DNA of 64,000 nt from Candidatus Pseudothioglobus singularis PS1 (GTDB taxonomy: Bacteria > Pseudomonadota > Gammaproteobacteria > PS1 > Pseudothioglobaceae): the NCBI RefSeq assembly GCF_001281385.1, contig NZ_CP006911.1, positions 372,001 through 436,000 of the forward strand, written 5' to 3'. This document shows positions 17,566 through 27,551 of the stretch, piece by piece. The number at the start of each line of letters is the position of its first letter. Position 1 is the stretch's first letter. A model generated the notes under the pieces. That model saw only the letters and a list, made by a program, of their open reading frames with translations. It was not told where the DNA came from and made no database searches. Position numbers and translations under genes: made by a program.

Positions 17566-18351
17566 TCAATTTTCTAGAGAGATGGCCCCAAGCTTGATCT
17601 CATTTTTCCAAGCATGCCCATAAATGACTTCATAGGTTGCAGGAATCTTGCCATTGTCACGATAACTTTCATACATTTCTAGCATCTTTTTAAACTTTGT
17701 TTTGCCAGTGAGCGACTTGGATCTATTCTCAACTGTCTGGGCGCCAATTCCCTTAAGGTCATGCATTAAATCTAAAACTTTTTCATAGGTTAAGGTTAAT
17801 TTTTCCATTTCCATGATAGGGCTCTGAAATCCAGATTGGATCATCTGATCGCCAATATCATGCATATCTATAAAATCGTTAACATGCGCCTCGTTGTCAA
17901 CTACTGACCAGCTTCTTTTCAGTTCCTGAAGTGTCTCAGGGCCAAAGGTCGTAAACAAGATCAATCCGTGTGGCTTAAGAACCCTAAAGCACTCATTAAA
18001 AAGTGTTTTGAGGTCAGGGCACCACTGAATCATTAAATTTGATACAACAAAATCAACACTATTGGAGGCAAATGGGAGTTCATAGGCATCCGCACAAACT
18101 TTTAGATTTTGCGAATTATTTTTTAAGGACTGTTGAGCGAAATCGACACAAAATAAACTCGCATTCGGAAATATATCAGCTGTCTTGTCACTCAGGAATC
18201 CCGTACCAGAACCTAAATCGATAATATTTTCAGGATTAATTGAAATAACCTTTAACTTTTCAGACAGTCTTTTAGCTATTTCATTTTGAAGAAAGGCATT
18301 ATCGTTATATTTATCAGAGGCACTATTAAATGTTCTTCTTACTCTAGACAT
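17566..18351 (-). CDS. bioC: Malonyl-ACP O-methyltransferase BioC
   Basis: A 261-residue SAM methyltransferase. The SAM motif is IDLGSGTGFLSD, followed by VSNLMIQWCPDL. BioC-specific marks are the N-terminal FNSASDKYNDNAFLQ pattern and LMHDLKGIGAQ near the end. BioC methylates malonyl-ACP to start pimelate synthesis for biotin. In many gammaproteobacteria it sits in a bio operon; here it follows znuA, overlapping it by 13 bases, with no other bio gene in view. Confidence 0.88.
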   Translation of the reverse strand: MSRVRRTFNSASDKYNDNAFLQNEIAKRLSEKLKVISINPENIIDLGSGTGFLSDKTADIFPNASLFCVDFAQQSLKNNSQNLKVCADAYELPFASNSVDFVVSNLMIQWCPDLKTLFNECFRVLKPHGLILFTTFGPETLQELKRSWSVVDNEAHVNDFIDMHDIGDQMIQSGFQSPIMEMEKLTLTYEKVLDLMHDLKGIGAQTVENRSKSLTGKTKFKKMLEMYESYRDNGKIPATYEVIYGHAWKNEIKLGAISLEN

Positions 18352-19241
18352 GATCTGATTTGGCTTGAAATTTGATTCATTATATTGAAGTATAGATCTG
18401 GACCAGGAGAAAATTCACTTCCCAAAATATCAATTTTTGATGCCTTTAAAGCTAAACCCTCAGACAGAGCTTTGACTTGGCTAGGGTTATTATCAATGCC
18501 ATAAACTAAACAAGATATCTTCAAATTTTTGATCATTCTTTTTGACTCTAGTGTTCTTTTGACACTTAAACGAGCTCCGTGGTAAGGCGTCACAATGACG
18601 GGCCTCTTCAAATTTTGATCTTTCTCAAAATATTGGAGCGTGTCATCAATGACAGCGATTCTTTTTGACTTAATTGACTTGAGTTTAGAAACTAAATCAA
18701 GATTAAGCTTATCTATTTTTAAATTAAATTTTTCCAAATTCGTAACGTAAGTCTGTTCATTAGACGGGTCTAATACTTTCAAGCGACTCGCTATAGTATT
18801 TGCAATCAACTGAACGTTTTCTGTGCTCAGCCATAAATGATAATCGAGGATGCTATGATCTTGCTCTTCGTGTTCTTCATCTTTTTCGAAAATAGATTCT
18901 CTAGTACTATAGATTTTTAAGTTATCAGTATCACTGACAAACATTAAAGAGTCGGAATTTATATTTGTTAGGGCTTTCTTTAAGCCAATTTCAAAACTTT
19001 CATCAACAGTAATCACGAGATCCGCATCTGAGATTAAGCGAATCTGTGACGGTTTCAAGTGGAATGTGTGAGCAGAATTATTAGACTTTAGAAGTAACTC
19101 TGGCTCAGCTATACCGCTCATCAGAGAGGAGACAATACTATGAATTGGCTTAATACTGGTGACAACAACTGGAGATGTTTGCCCATAGGCACTTCCCAAG
19201 CTTATCAAAAGTATTAAACTGATTATAAAACGAAGGTTCAT
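18339..19241 (-). CDS. znuA: Zinc ABC transporter substrate-binding protein (ZnuA-like)
   Basis: A 300-residue periplasmic metal-binding protein of the cluster A-I family with a signal peptide (to about residue 20). Metal ligands are likely the His in SAHTFHLKP, the His in DYHLWLS, the His in PYHGARL and a C-terminal acidic residue. A short acidic/His loop (EDEEHEEQDH) resembles the zinc-scavenging loop of ZnuA. The cognate permease and ATPase are not in the window. It overlaps bioC by 13 bases. Confidence 0.82.
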   Translation of the reverse strand: MNLRFIISLILLISLGSAYGQTSPVVVTSIKPIHSIVSSLMSGIAEPELLLKSNNSAHTFHLKPSQIRLISDADLVITVDESFEIGLKKALTNINSDSLMFVSDTDNLKIYSTRESIFEKDEEHEEQDHSILDYHLWLSTENVQLIANTIASRLKVLDPSNEQTYVTNLEKFNLKIDKLNLDLVSKLKSIKSKRIAVIDDTLQYFEKDQNLKRPVIVTPYHGARLSVKRTLESKRMIKNLKISCLVYGIDNNPSQVKALSEGLALKASKIDILGSEFSPGPDLYFNIMNQISSQIRSCLE

Positions 19242-19306
19242 AGCCCATCCAAAAATAAAAAAAGTGACTAGAAAATTATACGCTAATCAAATAATTCACT
19301 TAAAGC

Positions 19307-20272
19307 TTAGTTATTACAAATAATAATGGCGCGAGTTGGAGCAGGATGGCCTTCGACTGTTAGGGAAGCGTTGGAAGGATCAAGAAAATCCTCTAATGAT
19401 GCAGGATTATCACCAATCCATTGTGTTTTTCTTTGTTCGTTGGGCGTTGTTTGAGATATATCTATCACTCTTATATTTCTATATCCAGAATCAATTAGCC
19501 AAGATTTAAGTGTCTCAATCGAAGGCAGGCAATGAACGTTTCGCATATTCGCATATCGTCCCTCTGGAATAAGTGAATAACCTTTATCACCATCAACGAT
19601 TAGTGTTTCAAGGATCAACTCTGAGTCAGAAGCCATCATTTCTTTAAGATTAGATAAGTGAAGCATATGGTCTCTCTGATGATAAAGTACTCCCATAGAA
19701 AATACGCTCTCAAATATTGGCATAGAGGGCATTTCTTCAAGTCTTAATGGAAGCAACATTGATTTTGAATCTTGCTTGTGTAAAGCATTAATTGCAGCAT
19801 ATTGATAATTAAAAAGGAGAAAAGGCTCAATTCCTAGAGCCTTTTTAGCTCCTTCAAGAGCCATCCTAAGAGTGAAATATCCGTTACCAGCTCCAACATC
19901 AAGAACTCTTCTATTTTTTAATGGGGTGATATCATTTTTGAGACGTTGCCACTTCATGTCGCCCTGCCATTCACTGTCCAGTATTAAATCATTAAGGATA
20001 AAAGGGCCTTTTCTCCATGGCAAGAATTTTCGTAATTTTGATTCAATAATTTCGGATAAAGCATCCATATTATTAATGGATAAATAAGGTTCATTTAGGC
20101 CTAAATGACCTTTAGATAAGGCATTAAGTTCATTGAGTGCCTCATTCCATTTTGGAGTATTTCCATTTTTAACTTTGAGAGCTTTAATGCTTTTTGCAAG
20201 GCACTCATCGATGTACTTTTGAAGGACTAAATCATTGAAAAACAGATTAAATCTTTCTTCGAATAATTTCAT
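19307..20272 (-). CDS. cmoB: tRNA U34 carboxymethyltransferase CmoB
   Basis: A 321-residue enzyme, the family's usual length. The SAM-binding motif is VLDVGAGNGYFTLRM and the family stretches WQGDMKWQRL, SMGVLYHQRDH and EGRYANMRNVHCLPS are intact. CmoB uses carboxy-SAM to convert 5-hydroxyuridine at position 34 of tRNAs to 5-carboxymethoxyuridine, widening codon reading. The usual partner gene cmoA is not adjacent. Confidence 0.95.
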   Translation of the reverse strand: MKLFEERFNLFFNDLVLQKYIDECLAKSIKALKVKNGNTPKWNEALNELNALSKGHLGLNEPYLSINNMDALSEIIESKLRKFLPWRKGPFILNDLILDSEWQGDMKWQRLKNDITPLKNRRVLDVGAGNGYFTLRMALEGAKKALGIEPFLLFNYQYAAINALHKQDSKSMLLPLRLEEMPSMPIFESVFSMGVLYHQRDHMLHLSNLKEMMASDSELILETLIVDGDKGYSLIPEGRYANMRNVHCLPSIETLKSWLIDSGYRNIRVIDISQTTPNEQRKTQWIGDNPASLEDFLDPSNASLTVEGHPAPTRAIIICNN

Positions 20273-20360
20273 AAATTAAATCAGTTCCAAAAATATATCT
20301 AGTATAAAATAAGTTGTAGATACATATATATGTTACTTTTTACTCTTTTTGGAGATTAAC

Positions 20361-21389
20361 GTGATTAACAAATCAATTAAATTTATTGCACTACTTTTTT
20401 TGACTCTCAATGTCTATGCAGGTGGTGATGACAGAGATCAAGTTTATTATGAAAACCTTGATGAGGAGCTAGCTGCTTTTGAAGCTCAACTAGCTGAAGA
20501 CCTTGCTCAGGCAGAAATTGATGCCTTCAAAGCAGAGTTAGAAGCTGCTCTTGCGGAGCAACAAATTGAAGATGAATTGGCTGCCTTCGAAGCGAAATTA
20601 GAAGCTGATCTTGCTGCTCAGGAAATGATGGCTGAGATTGAAGCTGAAATGGCAAGAGCCGCTGCCCTTAAAGCATTCCAAGACAAACTCGCAGCAGATA
20701 AAGCTGCCGCTGCTAAATCAACCGCCGCTTATCAATCTAAGCTTGCCAGAGATGCTGAGATGGCTGCTCGAATGGAAGAGCTTGCGATAGAACAAGAATT
20801 GGCAACATTTGAAGCAAAACTCGCTGCTGAACAGGCCGCCGCTGAAATGATGGCTGAGATTGAAGCTGAAATGGCAAGAGCCGCTGCCCTTAAAGCCTTC
20901 CAAGACAAACTCGCAGCAGACAAAGCTGCTGCAGCCGCTGCAACTGCAGCATACAGAGATGCTCTTCTCGAGGCTGAACTTGCTGCATTTGAAGCCCAAG
21001 TTGCTGCTGAAGAAGCTGCTGCTGAAATGATGGCAGAAATCGAAGAAGAAATGGCAAGAGCCGCTGCCCTTAAAGCCTTCCAAGACAAACTTGCAGCTGA
21101 TAAAGCCGCTGCATCCGCTGCAACTGCTGCCTACAGAGCTTCTCTTGAAGACGAAGTTATTGGAGAGCTAGTCGTTGAAGATGAGGTCATAGTGGTAACT
21201 GAGGCAGCTCATGAAGCTTGTAAGCATGCCTTAGGTCTAACAGATGCTAACATAGCTCTTTTCGAGAGTGCACTAGCCGATGGAACTTTATTTAATAAGG
21301 GGCCTCAAAGTGCAAATGGAACAGAGTTTGGAGCCTCAAGATGGGATGCATATGCTAACTGCGTAACTAACTATGTGAACCCGTTCTAA
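20361..21389 (+). CDS. Secreted alanine/glutamate-rich coiled-coil repeat protein A
   Basis: A 342-residue protein of no family I recognise. It has a signal peptide ending near NVYA, then a mature start GGDD. The middle (about 40-260) is a long Ala/Glu/Lys helix, almost surely a coiled coil, built from three similar units starting at the EMMAEIE motif, spaced 74 and 60 codons. The last 60 residues form a compact domain with two Cys (HEACKHALGL and YANCVTN) around GPQSANGTEFGASRW. The GTG at 20361 is preferred because GGAG lies six bases before it. The next gene encodes a relative. A structural cell-envelope or surface role is possible but unproven. Confidence 0.8.
   Translation: MINKSIKFIALLFLTLNVYAGGDDRDQVYYENLDEELAAFEAQLAEDLAQAEIDAFKAELEAALAEQQIEDELAAFEAKLEADLAAQEMMAEIEAEMARAAALKAFQDKLAADKAAAAKSTAAYQSKLARDAEMAARMEELAIEQELATFEAKLAAEQAAAEMMAEIEAEMARAAALKAFQDKLAADKAAAAAATAAYRDALLEAELAAFEAQVAAEEAAAEMMAEIEEEMARAAALKAFQDKLAADKAAASAATAAYRASLEDEVIGELVVEDEVIVVTEAAHEACKHALGLTDANIALFESALADGTLFNKGPQSANGTEFGASRWDAYANCVTNYVNPF
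20622..21140 (+). repeat. Three in-frame coding repeats in protein A gene
   Basis: Units begin at 20622, 20844 and 21024 with GAAATGATGGC and continue through the AARAAALKAF-like segment. The spacings are 222 and 180 bases, both multiples of three, so units can be gained or lost without a frameshift. Units one and two agree closely over about 90 bases. Confidence 0.85.
20835..21059 (+). repeat. Exact 225-base direct repeat, copy 1
   Basis: By direct reading this block is identical base for base to 21990-22214, 1155 bases downstream, in the same reading frame of both genes (75 codons). Flanking bases differ immediately outside. Even third codon positions agree, so the identity reflects recent gene conversion or duplication rather than protein constraint. 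Confidence 0.95.
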
Positions 21390-21444
21390 TTTTGAGTAAC
21401 CTCTCTACTAGCTTATAATAGAGACTAACCAAGACAGAAAATAA

Positions 21445-21471
21445 AACCCAGAGCTTGCTCTGGGTTTTTTT
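21445..21471 (+). terminator. Intrinsic terminator after protein A gene
   Basis: AACCCAGAGC pairs fully with GCTCTGGGTT, followed by a T run ending TTTTTTTA. It lies between the two repeat-protein genes, so the second needs its own promoter or readthrough. Confidence 0.9.
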
Positions 21472-21482
21472 ATTTATAATCA

Positions 21483-22652
21483 ATGACTATGACTAAAGTT
21501 TTTAATTCTTTTTCTATCCTGTTTTTGCTATTATTTTTCTCTAGCGTTGGCTTCGCTGGTGGTGATGATACTTCAGCTCTTCAAGAAGAGCTTGATATGG
21601 TTTTGATGGAGGAATTGAACCCATGTTTTGATCAGCTTGAGGGTGATATTAATGATGATAGTAATATCACTTCAGTTATAAAGCTTTCTGGATTAGGCGC
21701 CTTCAATCAGGGTGATGAAATTATGAGTTCAAGCAATGTAAAGGCGATTGTTGAATCTTATGATCCAAAAACGAATCAATTAACTTACTATCAAACTGCC
21801 AAAACTGGTTTTAGATCTTTTTCAATTGGTGAGAAGTTAGTCGGAAAGGGTTCAAATGTCTTAACGATTGAAGAATTGGTCTTAGATTTTGTAGTGCCAT
21901 GTTCAGATCTGATTGTCTCAATCGAAGAAGATCCTGGACAAATGATTTTTATCTTTGCTGACTCTGAAGCTGCAATAAAAGCTAAATTAGCCGCCGCTGA
22001 AATGATGGCTGAGATTGAAGCTGAAATGGCAAGAGCCGCTGCCCTTAAAGCCTTCCAAGACAAACTCGCAGCAGACAAAGCTGCTGCAGCCGCTGCAACT
22101 GCAGCATACAGAGATGCTCTTCTCGAGGCTGAACTTGCTGCATTTGAAGCCCAAGTTGCTGCTGAAGAAGCTGCTGCTGAAATGATGGCAGAAATCGAAG
22201 AAGAAATGGCAAGACAAGCCGCACTAGATGCCTTCCTTCTGAAACTCAAGGAAGAAAAGGCTGCCGCCGCATCCTCTACTGCAGCCTACCAGGCCAAGTT
22301 AGCTTATGAAAAGAGAGTGACAAAGATTATGGACGACCTATTAGTTGAATTGGAGGACTTTAATTTATCAGGAGAATATAAGTCAACAATTTCTGATGAA
22401 CTGATAAAGGAAGCAACCATAAAGCTAGAGGAGGAAGCATTTGTTGGAACTATTTCAGGAGAAATAGTAACAGAGGCTATTCATGACTTCTGTAAAGTAA
22501 ACTTAGGGTTGTCTGAAAGCAACATTGAGCTTTTCAAAAAAGCTTTAGCGGGCGGGTATTTGGGTAATGTTGGCCCACAGAGTAACTATGGAACAGAGTT
22601 CACAGCCAACAGGTGGCAAAAATATATAGACTGTGTTGGCTCTAAAAGATAG
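21483..22652 (+). CDS. Secreted alanine/glutamate-rich coiled-coil repeat protein B
   Basis: A 389-residue paralogue of the preceding gene. Signal peptide ends near GFA, mature start GGDD as in protein A. It then has a domain of about 130 residues without repeats (residues 30-165; two Cys, NPCFDQ and VPCSDL), absent from protein A. Two coiled-coil units follow, the first 75 codons identical at DNA level to protein A, and the same 60-residue C-terminal domain (CKVNLGLSESNIE, GPQSNYGTEFTANRW, CVGSKR) ends it. Function unknown; paired Cys suggest disulfides outside the cytoplasm. Start at either of two Met codons (21483 or 21489). Confidence 0.8.
   Translation: MTMTKVFNSFSILFLLLFFSSVGFAGGDDTSALQEELDMVLMEELNPCFDQLEGDINDDSNITSVIKLSGLGAFNQGDEIMSSSNVKAIVESYDPKTNQLTYYQTAKTGFRSFSIGEKLVGKGSNVLTIEELVLDFVVPCSDLIVSIEEDPGQMIFIFADSEAAIKAKLAAAEMMAEIEAEMARAAALKAFQDKLAADKAAAAAATAAYRDALLEAELAAFEAQVAAEEAAAEMMAEIEEEMARQAALDAFLLKLKEEKAAAASSTAAYQAKLAYEKRVTKIMDDLLVELEDFNLSGEYKSTISDELIKEATIKLEEEAFVGTISGEIVTEAIHDFCKVNLGLSESNIELFKKALAGGYLGNVGPQSNYGTEFTANRWQKYIDCVGSKR
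21990..22214 (+). repeat. Exact 225-base direct repeat, copy 2
   Basis: Partner of 20835-21059, identical throughout on reading both strands of text side by side. Homologous recombination between the copies would delete 1155 bases (385 codons) and fuse the two genes in frame. Confidence 0.95.
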
Positions 22653-22673
22653 AGCAAACTTGGGATAGGCTAT

Positions 22674-23231
22674 TTAAATCTCTAGCAATGAGCTTTCTTT
22701 ATCACTAAGAGCTTTATCAATTGATCCGATATGTTGATCAGTAATTTTTTGGACATTATCTTCTGCTCTATGGGCTTCATCTTCAGAGATTTCCTTTTCT
22801 TTTAGTAGCTCTCTAAAGTCAGAGATTGCATCTCTTCTTATATTTCTTACTGCTACTCTTGCACTTTCAGCTTCATCTCTTACAACTCTTACGAGCTCTT
22901 TTCTTCTTTCTTCAGTTAGAGGCGGGAGAGGAATCCTCAATACTTGTCCTTGTGTATTAGGGTTCAGGCCTAGGTCAGAGGTCATAATTGCTTTCTCAAT
23001 AGGGCCAACCATATCTTTCTCCCAAGGTGAAACCTTAAGCGTTCTTGAATCTTCAGCGCTTATGTTCGACACTTGAGATAGTGGAACCAATGCACCATAA
23101 TATTCGACTGTGATTTGTTCCAATAAAGATGGATGAGCCCTTCCGGCGCGTATTTTACTAAAGTCATTTTCGAGAGAAGATAAAGATTTATCCATTCGAC
23201 TATTAGCATCACTATGAATTTCATTAACCAT
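22674..23231 (-). CDS. frr: Ribosome recycling factor
   Basis: A 185-residue protein of normal length. The family pattern is complete: [21 protein letters not shown] at the start, the [16 protein letters not shown] segment and the [21 protein letters not shown] hinge region. It splits post-termination ribosomes together with EF-G. It follows pyrH by two bases in the standard pyrH-frr order; tsf and rpsB are not in the window, the region upstream of pyrH being the uvrA promoter. Confidence 0.96.
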   Translation of the reverse strand: MVNEIHSDANSRMDKSLSSLENDFSKIRAGRAHPSLLEQITVEYYGALVPLSQVSNISAEDSRTLKVSPWEKDMVGPIEKAIMTSDLGLNPNTQGQVLRIPLPPLTEERRKELVRVVRDEAESARVAVRNIRRDAISDFRELLKEKEISEDEAHRAEDNVQKITDQHIGSIDKALSDKESSLLEI

Positions 23232-23233
23232 CT

Positions 23234-23956
23234 TTATTCTCCATTTTGACTGACCATCGTCCCAATTGACTGACCATTAATTATATTAGCAAGAGCATAA
23301 TTATCCTCTAGCATACTAAAGACACAAATTCTGATATTGTTATCTCTGCAGAGCGCAAAAGCAGCAGTATCCATTACTTGAATATTTTGCTCAATAGCTG
23401 AGTCAAAGCTGAGTGAGTCAAATTTAATAGCTGATGAATCTTTGAGGGGGTCGCTTGTATATATCCCATCAACTTTTGTAGCCTTAAAGACAATATCAGC
23501 ACCAATTTCAACTGCTCTTAACGCAGCAGCAGTATCCGTTGTAAAACATGGACTTCCAGTTCCAGCTGAGAAAATAATTACCTTACCACTGGAAAGCTCC
23601 TCTTTGGCTTTAGTATGATTAAACGGCTCACATACTCCGCCACCAATTGGAAAGCCTGACATGACCATTGAAGGTATTTTGTTTCTATCAAAGGCATCTG
23701 AAAGGGCTAGAGCATTCATAACTGTAGCAAGCATCCCAATATGATCACCAGTGATTTTATTCATTCCTTCTTCTGCTAGGGTAGCACCTCTATATAAATT
23801 TCCACCACCAACAACAATAGCAACTTCAACACCAAGATCAAGGGCAGATTGTACAATTTTGACAACCGTTTTAAGCATCTCAGTGTCTATATTTTGACTA
23901 TTACCTGAAAGCGCTTCACCACTCAGTTTTAGTAAGATTCGACGATAGGAAACCAT
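23234..23956 (-). CDS. pyrH: Uridylate kinase
   Basis: A 240-residue UMP kinase of the amino-acid kinase fold: [20 protein letters not shown], and [18 protein letters not shown]. It phosphorylates UMP to UDP in the cytoplasm and is feedback-controlled by UTP in most bacteria. It lacks its normal upstream partners rpsB-tsf; instead uvrA starts divergently 85 bases away, so this is a rearranged version of the rpsB-tsf-pyrH-frr cluster. Confidence 0.96.
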   Translation of the reverse strand: MVSYRRILLKLSGEALSGNSQNIDTEMLKTVVKIVQSALDLGVEVAIVVGGGNLYRGATLAEEGMNKITGDHIGMLATVMNALALSDAFDRNKIPSMVMSGFPIGGGVCEPFNHTKAKEELSSGKVIIFSAGTGSPCFTTDTAAALRAVEIGADIVFKATKVDGIYTSDPLKDSSAIKFDSLSFDSAIEQNIQVMDTAAFALCRDNNIRICVFSMLEDNYALANIINGQSIGTMVSQNGE

Positions 23957-23978
23957 GTGCTAAGAATTCAATACAAAA

Positions 23979-24008
23979 TTGTGATTTTACACAAGGCATG
24001 AGTATAAT
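23979..24008 (+). promoter_or_regulatory. Sigma70-type promoter of uvrA
   Basis: TTGTGA and TATAAT separated by 18 bases, with the -10 ending 33 bases before the uvrA start. No CTG-N10-CAG LexA box is visible near it. Confidence 0.6.
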
Positions 24009-24041
24009 GAACCCTTTGTCCATCATAAAATTATTGAGAAT

Positions 24042-26858
24042 ATGGATTCAATTAGTATCCGTGGAGCCAAGGTCCATAACTTAAAAAATATAGATGTTAG
24101 CCTGCCTAGAAACAAGCTTGTTGTAATAACTGGACTCTCTGGATCTGGTAAATCTTCACTGGCCTTTGATACTATTTATGCTGAGGGTCAGAGGAGATAT
24201 GTTGAGTCACTATCTGCATACGCAAGACAGTTTTTATCACTCATGGAAAAGCCTGATGTGGATCACATTGAAGGTCTCTCGCCAGCTATATCTATCGAAC
24301 AAAAGGCTACATCACACAATCCTCGATCGACTGTTGGAACCATTACAGAAATTTATGACTACCTTAGACTTTTGTTTGCCAGAGTGGGCTCTCCAAGATG
24401 TCCAGTTCATGGCGATGAGCTTCAAGCACAAACTATTTCTCAGATGGTTGACTCTATTTTAGAGCTCCCAGAAGATTCAAAAATTATGATTCTAGCCCCT
24501 ATTGTAAGAAATAGAAAAGGCAGTCATCTCAAGCTCCTCCAAGAGCTTTCTCACGAAGGTTTCCTAAGGGCTCGCATCGATGGAGTGGTTGAGTTTCTTG
24601 AAGAGACTTCTGAGCTCGATGGAAACAAAAACCACACTATTGAGATTGTAGTTGATCGATTAAAAGTAAGGCAGGACATATCGTCAAGGTTGTCAGAGTC
24701 ATTAGAAACAGCTCTCAATATGAGCTCTGGCATCGTAATTGTGAGCCCTATGGAATCGTTTAATGATTGGAAGGAGCTAACATTTTCAGCAAAATTTTCA
24801 TGTGTTCATTGCGGCTACTCTTTAAATGAATTGGAGCCTAGACTCTTCTCATTCAATAACCCAGTTGGAGCCTGTGAAACTTGTGACGGTTTGGGTGTAA
24901 AAGATGTGTTTGATGAGGAGAGAGTGGTAGCTAATCCTGAATTAAGCCTAGAAGATGGTGCGGTTTATGGGTGGAGTAAAAGTAATGCCTTCTTCTATCA
25001 AATGCTCACATTGGTTGGTAACTTTTATAATTTTAGCGTGGCTACCCCCTTCAATGAATTGTCTGACGAGCATAAGCAAATTATTCTTTATGGGAGTGGA
25101 AGTCAATCAATTGACTTTTCAAAGATAAAAGGAAGGCGAGGTTGGTCTAGTAGAAAGAAGCCCTTTGAAGGAATTATTCCAAGGATGATGCGCCGATATG
25201 CTGATAGCGAGATTCGTTCAGTTAGAGAGGATCTTTCAAGGTACGTAATCAGCAAGCCTTGTGCAAGTTGCCATGGTGATCGATTAAATGCATCAGCAAG
25301 GAATGTGTTTATTGATGAAAAAAACATTTCTGATTTGACCAAATTAACAATTGACCAGGTATTTGAATTTTTTGAGACGTTAGAGCTCGATGGCCAACGT
25401 GGTGAAATTGCAAGCAAAATTCTTAACGAGATTTCTCAACGATTAAACTTCTTAATTAATGTCGGTTTAGACTATCTAAATCTTGAGCGAAAAGCTAACT
25501 CCCTTTCAGGGGGTGAAGCCCAAAGGATTAGACTGGCATCTCAGATAGGTGCGGGTTTAATAGGCGTTCTATATGTTCTCGATGAGCCATCGATTGGTCT
25601 TCATCAAAGAGATAACCAAAAATTATTAGACACTTTAACTTATCTCAGAGATCTAGGTAATACTGTTATTGTTGTAGAGCATGATGAAGATGCTATCAGA
25701 CAGGCTGACTATGTTGTGGATATTGGACCAGGTGCCGGTATTCATGGTGGGGAAATTGTTGCAAGTGGCTCTCCTGATGACGTCATTGCAAACACTAAAT
25801 CACTGACTGGTGATTATTTAAGTGGACGATTAGAAATTAGCATTCCTAAGAATCGAAAAAAATCAAATGGCTGGCTTGAGATTACTGGAGCAAGTGGTAA
25901 TAATTTGAAAAATGTAGATTTAAGGATTCCAGTGGGTGTGCTGACTTGTATTACTGGCGTTTCGGGTTCGGGAAAATCAACACTAATCAATAACACACTA
26001 TATGAACTGGCAGCTCATACTTTAAATGGTGCTCAAACTGATATCGCACCATTTAAAGAGGTAAAGGGAATGGAGCTTTTTGACAAGGTGGTAAACATTA
26101 ATCAGAGTCCTATCGGAAGAACACCAAGATCTAACCCTGCGACCTACACAGGCGTATTTACTTTAATACGCGATTTATTCGCGCTTACATTGGAGTCAAG
26201 ATCCAGAGGATACAAGTCCGGACGATTTAGTTTTAATGTTAAGGGTGGAAGATGCGAAGCCTGCAAGGGCGATGGACTGATTAAAGTTGAAATGCACTTT
26301 CTGCCTGACGTTTATGTTTCATGTGATATATGCAGTGGACATAGATACAATAGAGAAACCTTAGAAATTAAATACAAAGGCAAGTCAATTGCTGAAGTTT
26401 TAGAGATGACAGTTGAAGATGCTCTAGAATTTTTTCAGGCAATACCCAAGATTAATCAAAAAATTCAGACACTAATGGATGTCGGCCTTTCATACATAAC
26501 GCTTGGCCAAAATGCGACTACACTCTCTGGCGGTGAAGCTCAGCGTATAAAGCTAGCCAAAGAGCTATCTAAATCAGACACTGGTCAAACACTCTACATC
26601 CTTGATGAGCCAACTAGTGGGCTTCATTTTCATGATATTAAGCAGCTACTCTCTGTTATTTTTAGACTGAGAGAACGAAACAATACTATCGTGATTATTG
26701 AGCACAATCTTGATGTCATTAAAACGGCCGACTGGATTGTCGATTTGGGACCTGAAGGAGGTAATAAAGGTGGTGAAATAATTGCCTATGGAACTCCTGA
26801 AGAGCTTGCAATCAATAAAAGTTCATTTACGGGCCAATTTTTAAAAGAGCACCTATAG
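24042..26858 (+). CDS. uvrA: Excinuclease ABC subunit A
   Basis: A 938-residue UvrA of normal length. Two ABC ATPase halves are visible: Walker A motifs GLSGSGKSS and GVSGSGKST, signature motifs [12 protein letters not shown] and [12 protein letters not shown], and Walker B ILDEP/VLDEP. Zinc-finger Cys pairs CVHCGYS...CETCDG and CEACKGDG...CDICSG are intact. UvrA with UvrB finds bulky DNA lesions for nucleotide excision repair. It has its own promoter and ends three bases before the convergent DUF3108 gene. Confidence 0.98.
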   Translation: MDSISIRGAKVHNLKNIDVSLPRNKLVVITGLSGSGKSSLAFDTIYAEGQRRYVESLSAYARQFLSLMEKPDVDHIEGLSPAISIEQKATSHNPRSTVGTITEIYDYLRLLFARVGSPRCPVHGDELQAQTISQMVDSILELPEDSKIMILAPIVRNRKGSHLKLLQELSHEGFLRARIDGVVEFLEETSELDGNKNHTIEIVVDRLKVRQDISSRLSESLETALNMSSGIVIVSPMESFNDWKELTFSAKFSCVHCGYSLNELEPRLFSFNNPVGACETCDGLGVKDVFDEERVVANPELSLEDGAVYGWSKSNAFFYQMLTLVGNFYNFSVATPFNELSDEHKQIILYGSGSQSIDFSKIKGRRGWSSRKKPFEGIIPRMMRRYADSEIRSVREDLSRYVISKPCASCHGDRLNASARNVFIDEKNISDLTKLTIDQVFEFFETLELDGQRGEIASKILNEISQRLNFLINVGLDYLNLERKANSLSGGEAQRIRLASQIGAGLIGVLYVLDEPSIGLHQRDNQKLLDTLTYLRDLGNTVIVVEHDEDAIRQADYVVDIGPGAGIHGGEIVASGSPDDVIANTKSLTGDYLSGRLEISIPKNRKKSNGWLEITGASGNNLKNVDLRIPVGVLTCITGVSGSGKSTLINNTLYELAAHTLNGAQTDIAPFKEVKGMELFDKVVNINQSPIGRTPRSNPATYTGVFTLIRDLFALTLESRSRGYKSGRFSFNVKGGRCEACKGDGLIKVEMHFLPDVYVSCDICSGHRYNRETLEIKYKGKSIAEVLEMTVEDALEFFQAIPKINQKIQTLMDVGLSYITLGQNATTLSGGEAQRIKLAKELSKSDTGQTLYILDEPTSGLHFHDIKQLLSVIFRLRERNNTIVIIEHNLDVIKTADWIVDLGPEGGNKGGEIIAYGTPEELAINKSSFTGQFLKEHL

Positions 26859-26861
26859 TAA

Positions 26862-27551
26862 TTAGCTCATGAACTCAATTAATAGCATTGTAAATTCAGT
26901 TTTGCCATTGACCTTGTATATTCGAACAGGTTGAAAGTTGTCTTCAACTGATAAATTTAGAGTTAGCTCTAATTCCTCACAATTGACACGAACTGTTTCA
27001 ATGTCACGATTATTAATAGTGACAGTTTCTTGTCCATCAACAATAAATTTTAGATACTTGACGCCATCTTGATCAACTACCTGGTAAGTAAATTCTGGTT
27101 GACTTGGATTATTGAGCATATCATTTGAAAGAGCAAGATAAACACTAAGAGGATCAACGAGGAGACCCGGTTTGATTTCAAATTCCTCACCAGTGCTTGA
27201 TAATGCGTAATTTTTATCAGTAACAATTGTTATTTCGTAATCCTTTTTTACTTCATCCTTTAGTTTTTCAACAACACTAAAATACTTATTGATAACCTGG
27301 CCATCAGTCTCATTGCCAGTACTTTTTTCAGACCTTGAGTAGTCATAAAGAGCCTTCCAAAGAGACTCCGTTTTAGCTTCAGTTGTAAATGTAAACTCAC
27401 TATCATTCATTTCTAGATTTAGAACGGCTGATCCAATTTGCAGGTTTCCCATTTTGGTGTCTGCATAGAGCTGGTAACTTCCAATATAGGGAGAAAGTGC
27501 TAGAGAATTCGTAAATATAAGGCTTAAAAATAGGAGCGCAATTTTTTTCAT
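26862..27551 (-). CDS. DUF3108-type periplasmic protein
   Basis: A 229-residue protein with a signal peptide (MKKIALLFLSLIFTNSLA). The mature part has the beta-rich DUF3108 look: YIGSYQLYADTKMGNLQIG, a central FEIKPGLLVDPLSVYLAL and an ending with PVRIYKVNG. The start at 27551 is fixed by the ATGA overlap with purN; a longer frame inside purN would mask the signal peptide. Function of the family is unclear, presumably in the cell envelope. It is often found next to purN/purM in gammaproteobacteria. Confidence 0.75.
   Translation of the reverse strand: MKKIALLFLSLIFTNSLALSPYIGSYQLYADTKMGNLQIGSAVLNLEMNDSEFTFTTEAKTESLWKALYDYSRSEKSTGNETDGQVINKYFSVVEKLKDEVKKDYEITIVTDKNYALSSTGEEFEIKPGLLVDPLSVYLALSNDMLNNPSQPEFTYQVVDQDGVKYLKFIVDGQETVTINNRDIETVRVNCEELELTLNLSVEDNFQPVRIYKVNGKTEFTMLLIEFMS

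Noticed and set aside
20718-21088. Long open frames on the minus strand rich in Ser/Cys/Phe or Ala opposite the repeat proteins
   Set aside because: They are shadows created by the repetitive Ala/Glu codons of the plus-strand genes; the plus-strand frames have signal peptides, ribosome sites and a conserved C-terminal domain.
23957-24041. LexA (SOS) box upstream of uvrA
   Set aside because: No CTG-N10-CAG pattern is present in the gap; only a sigma70-like promoter is seen.
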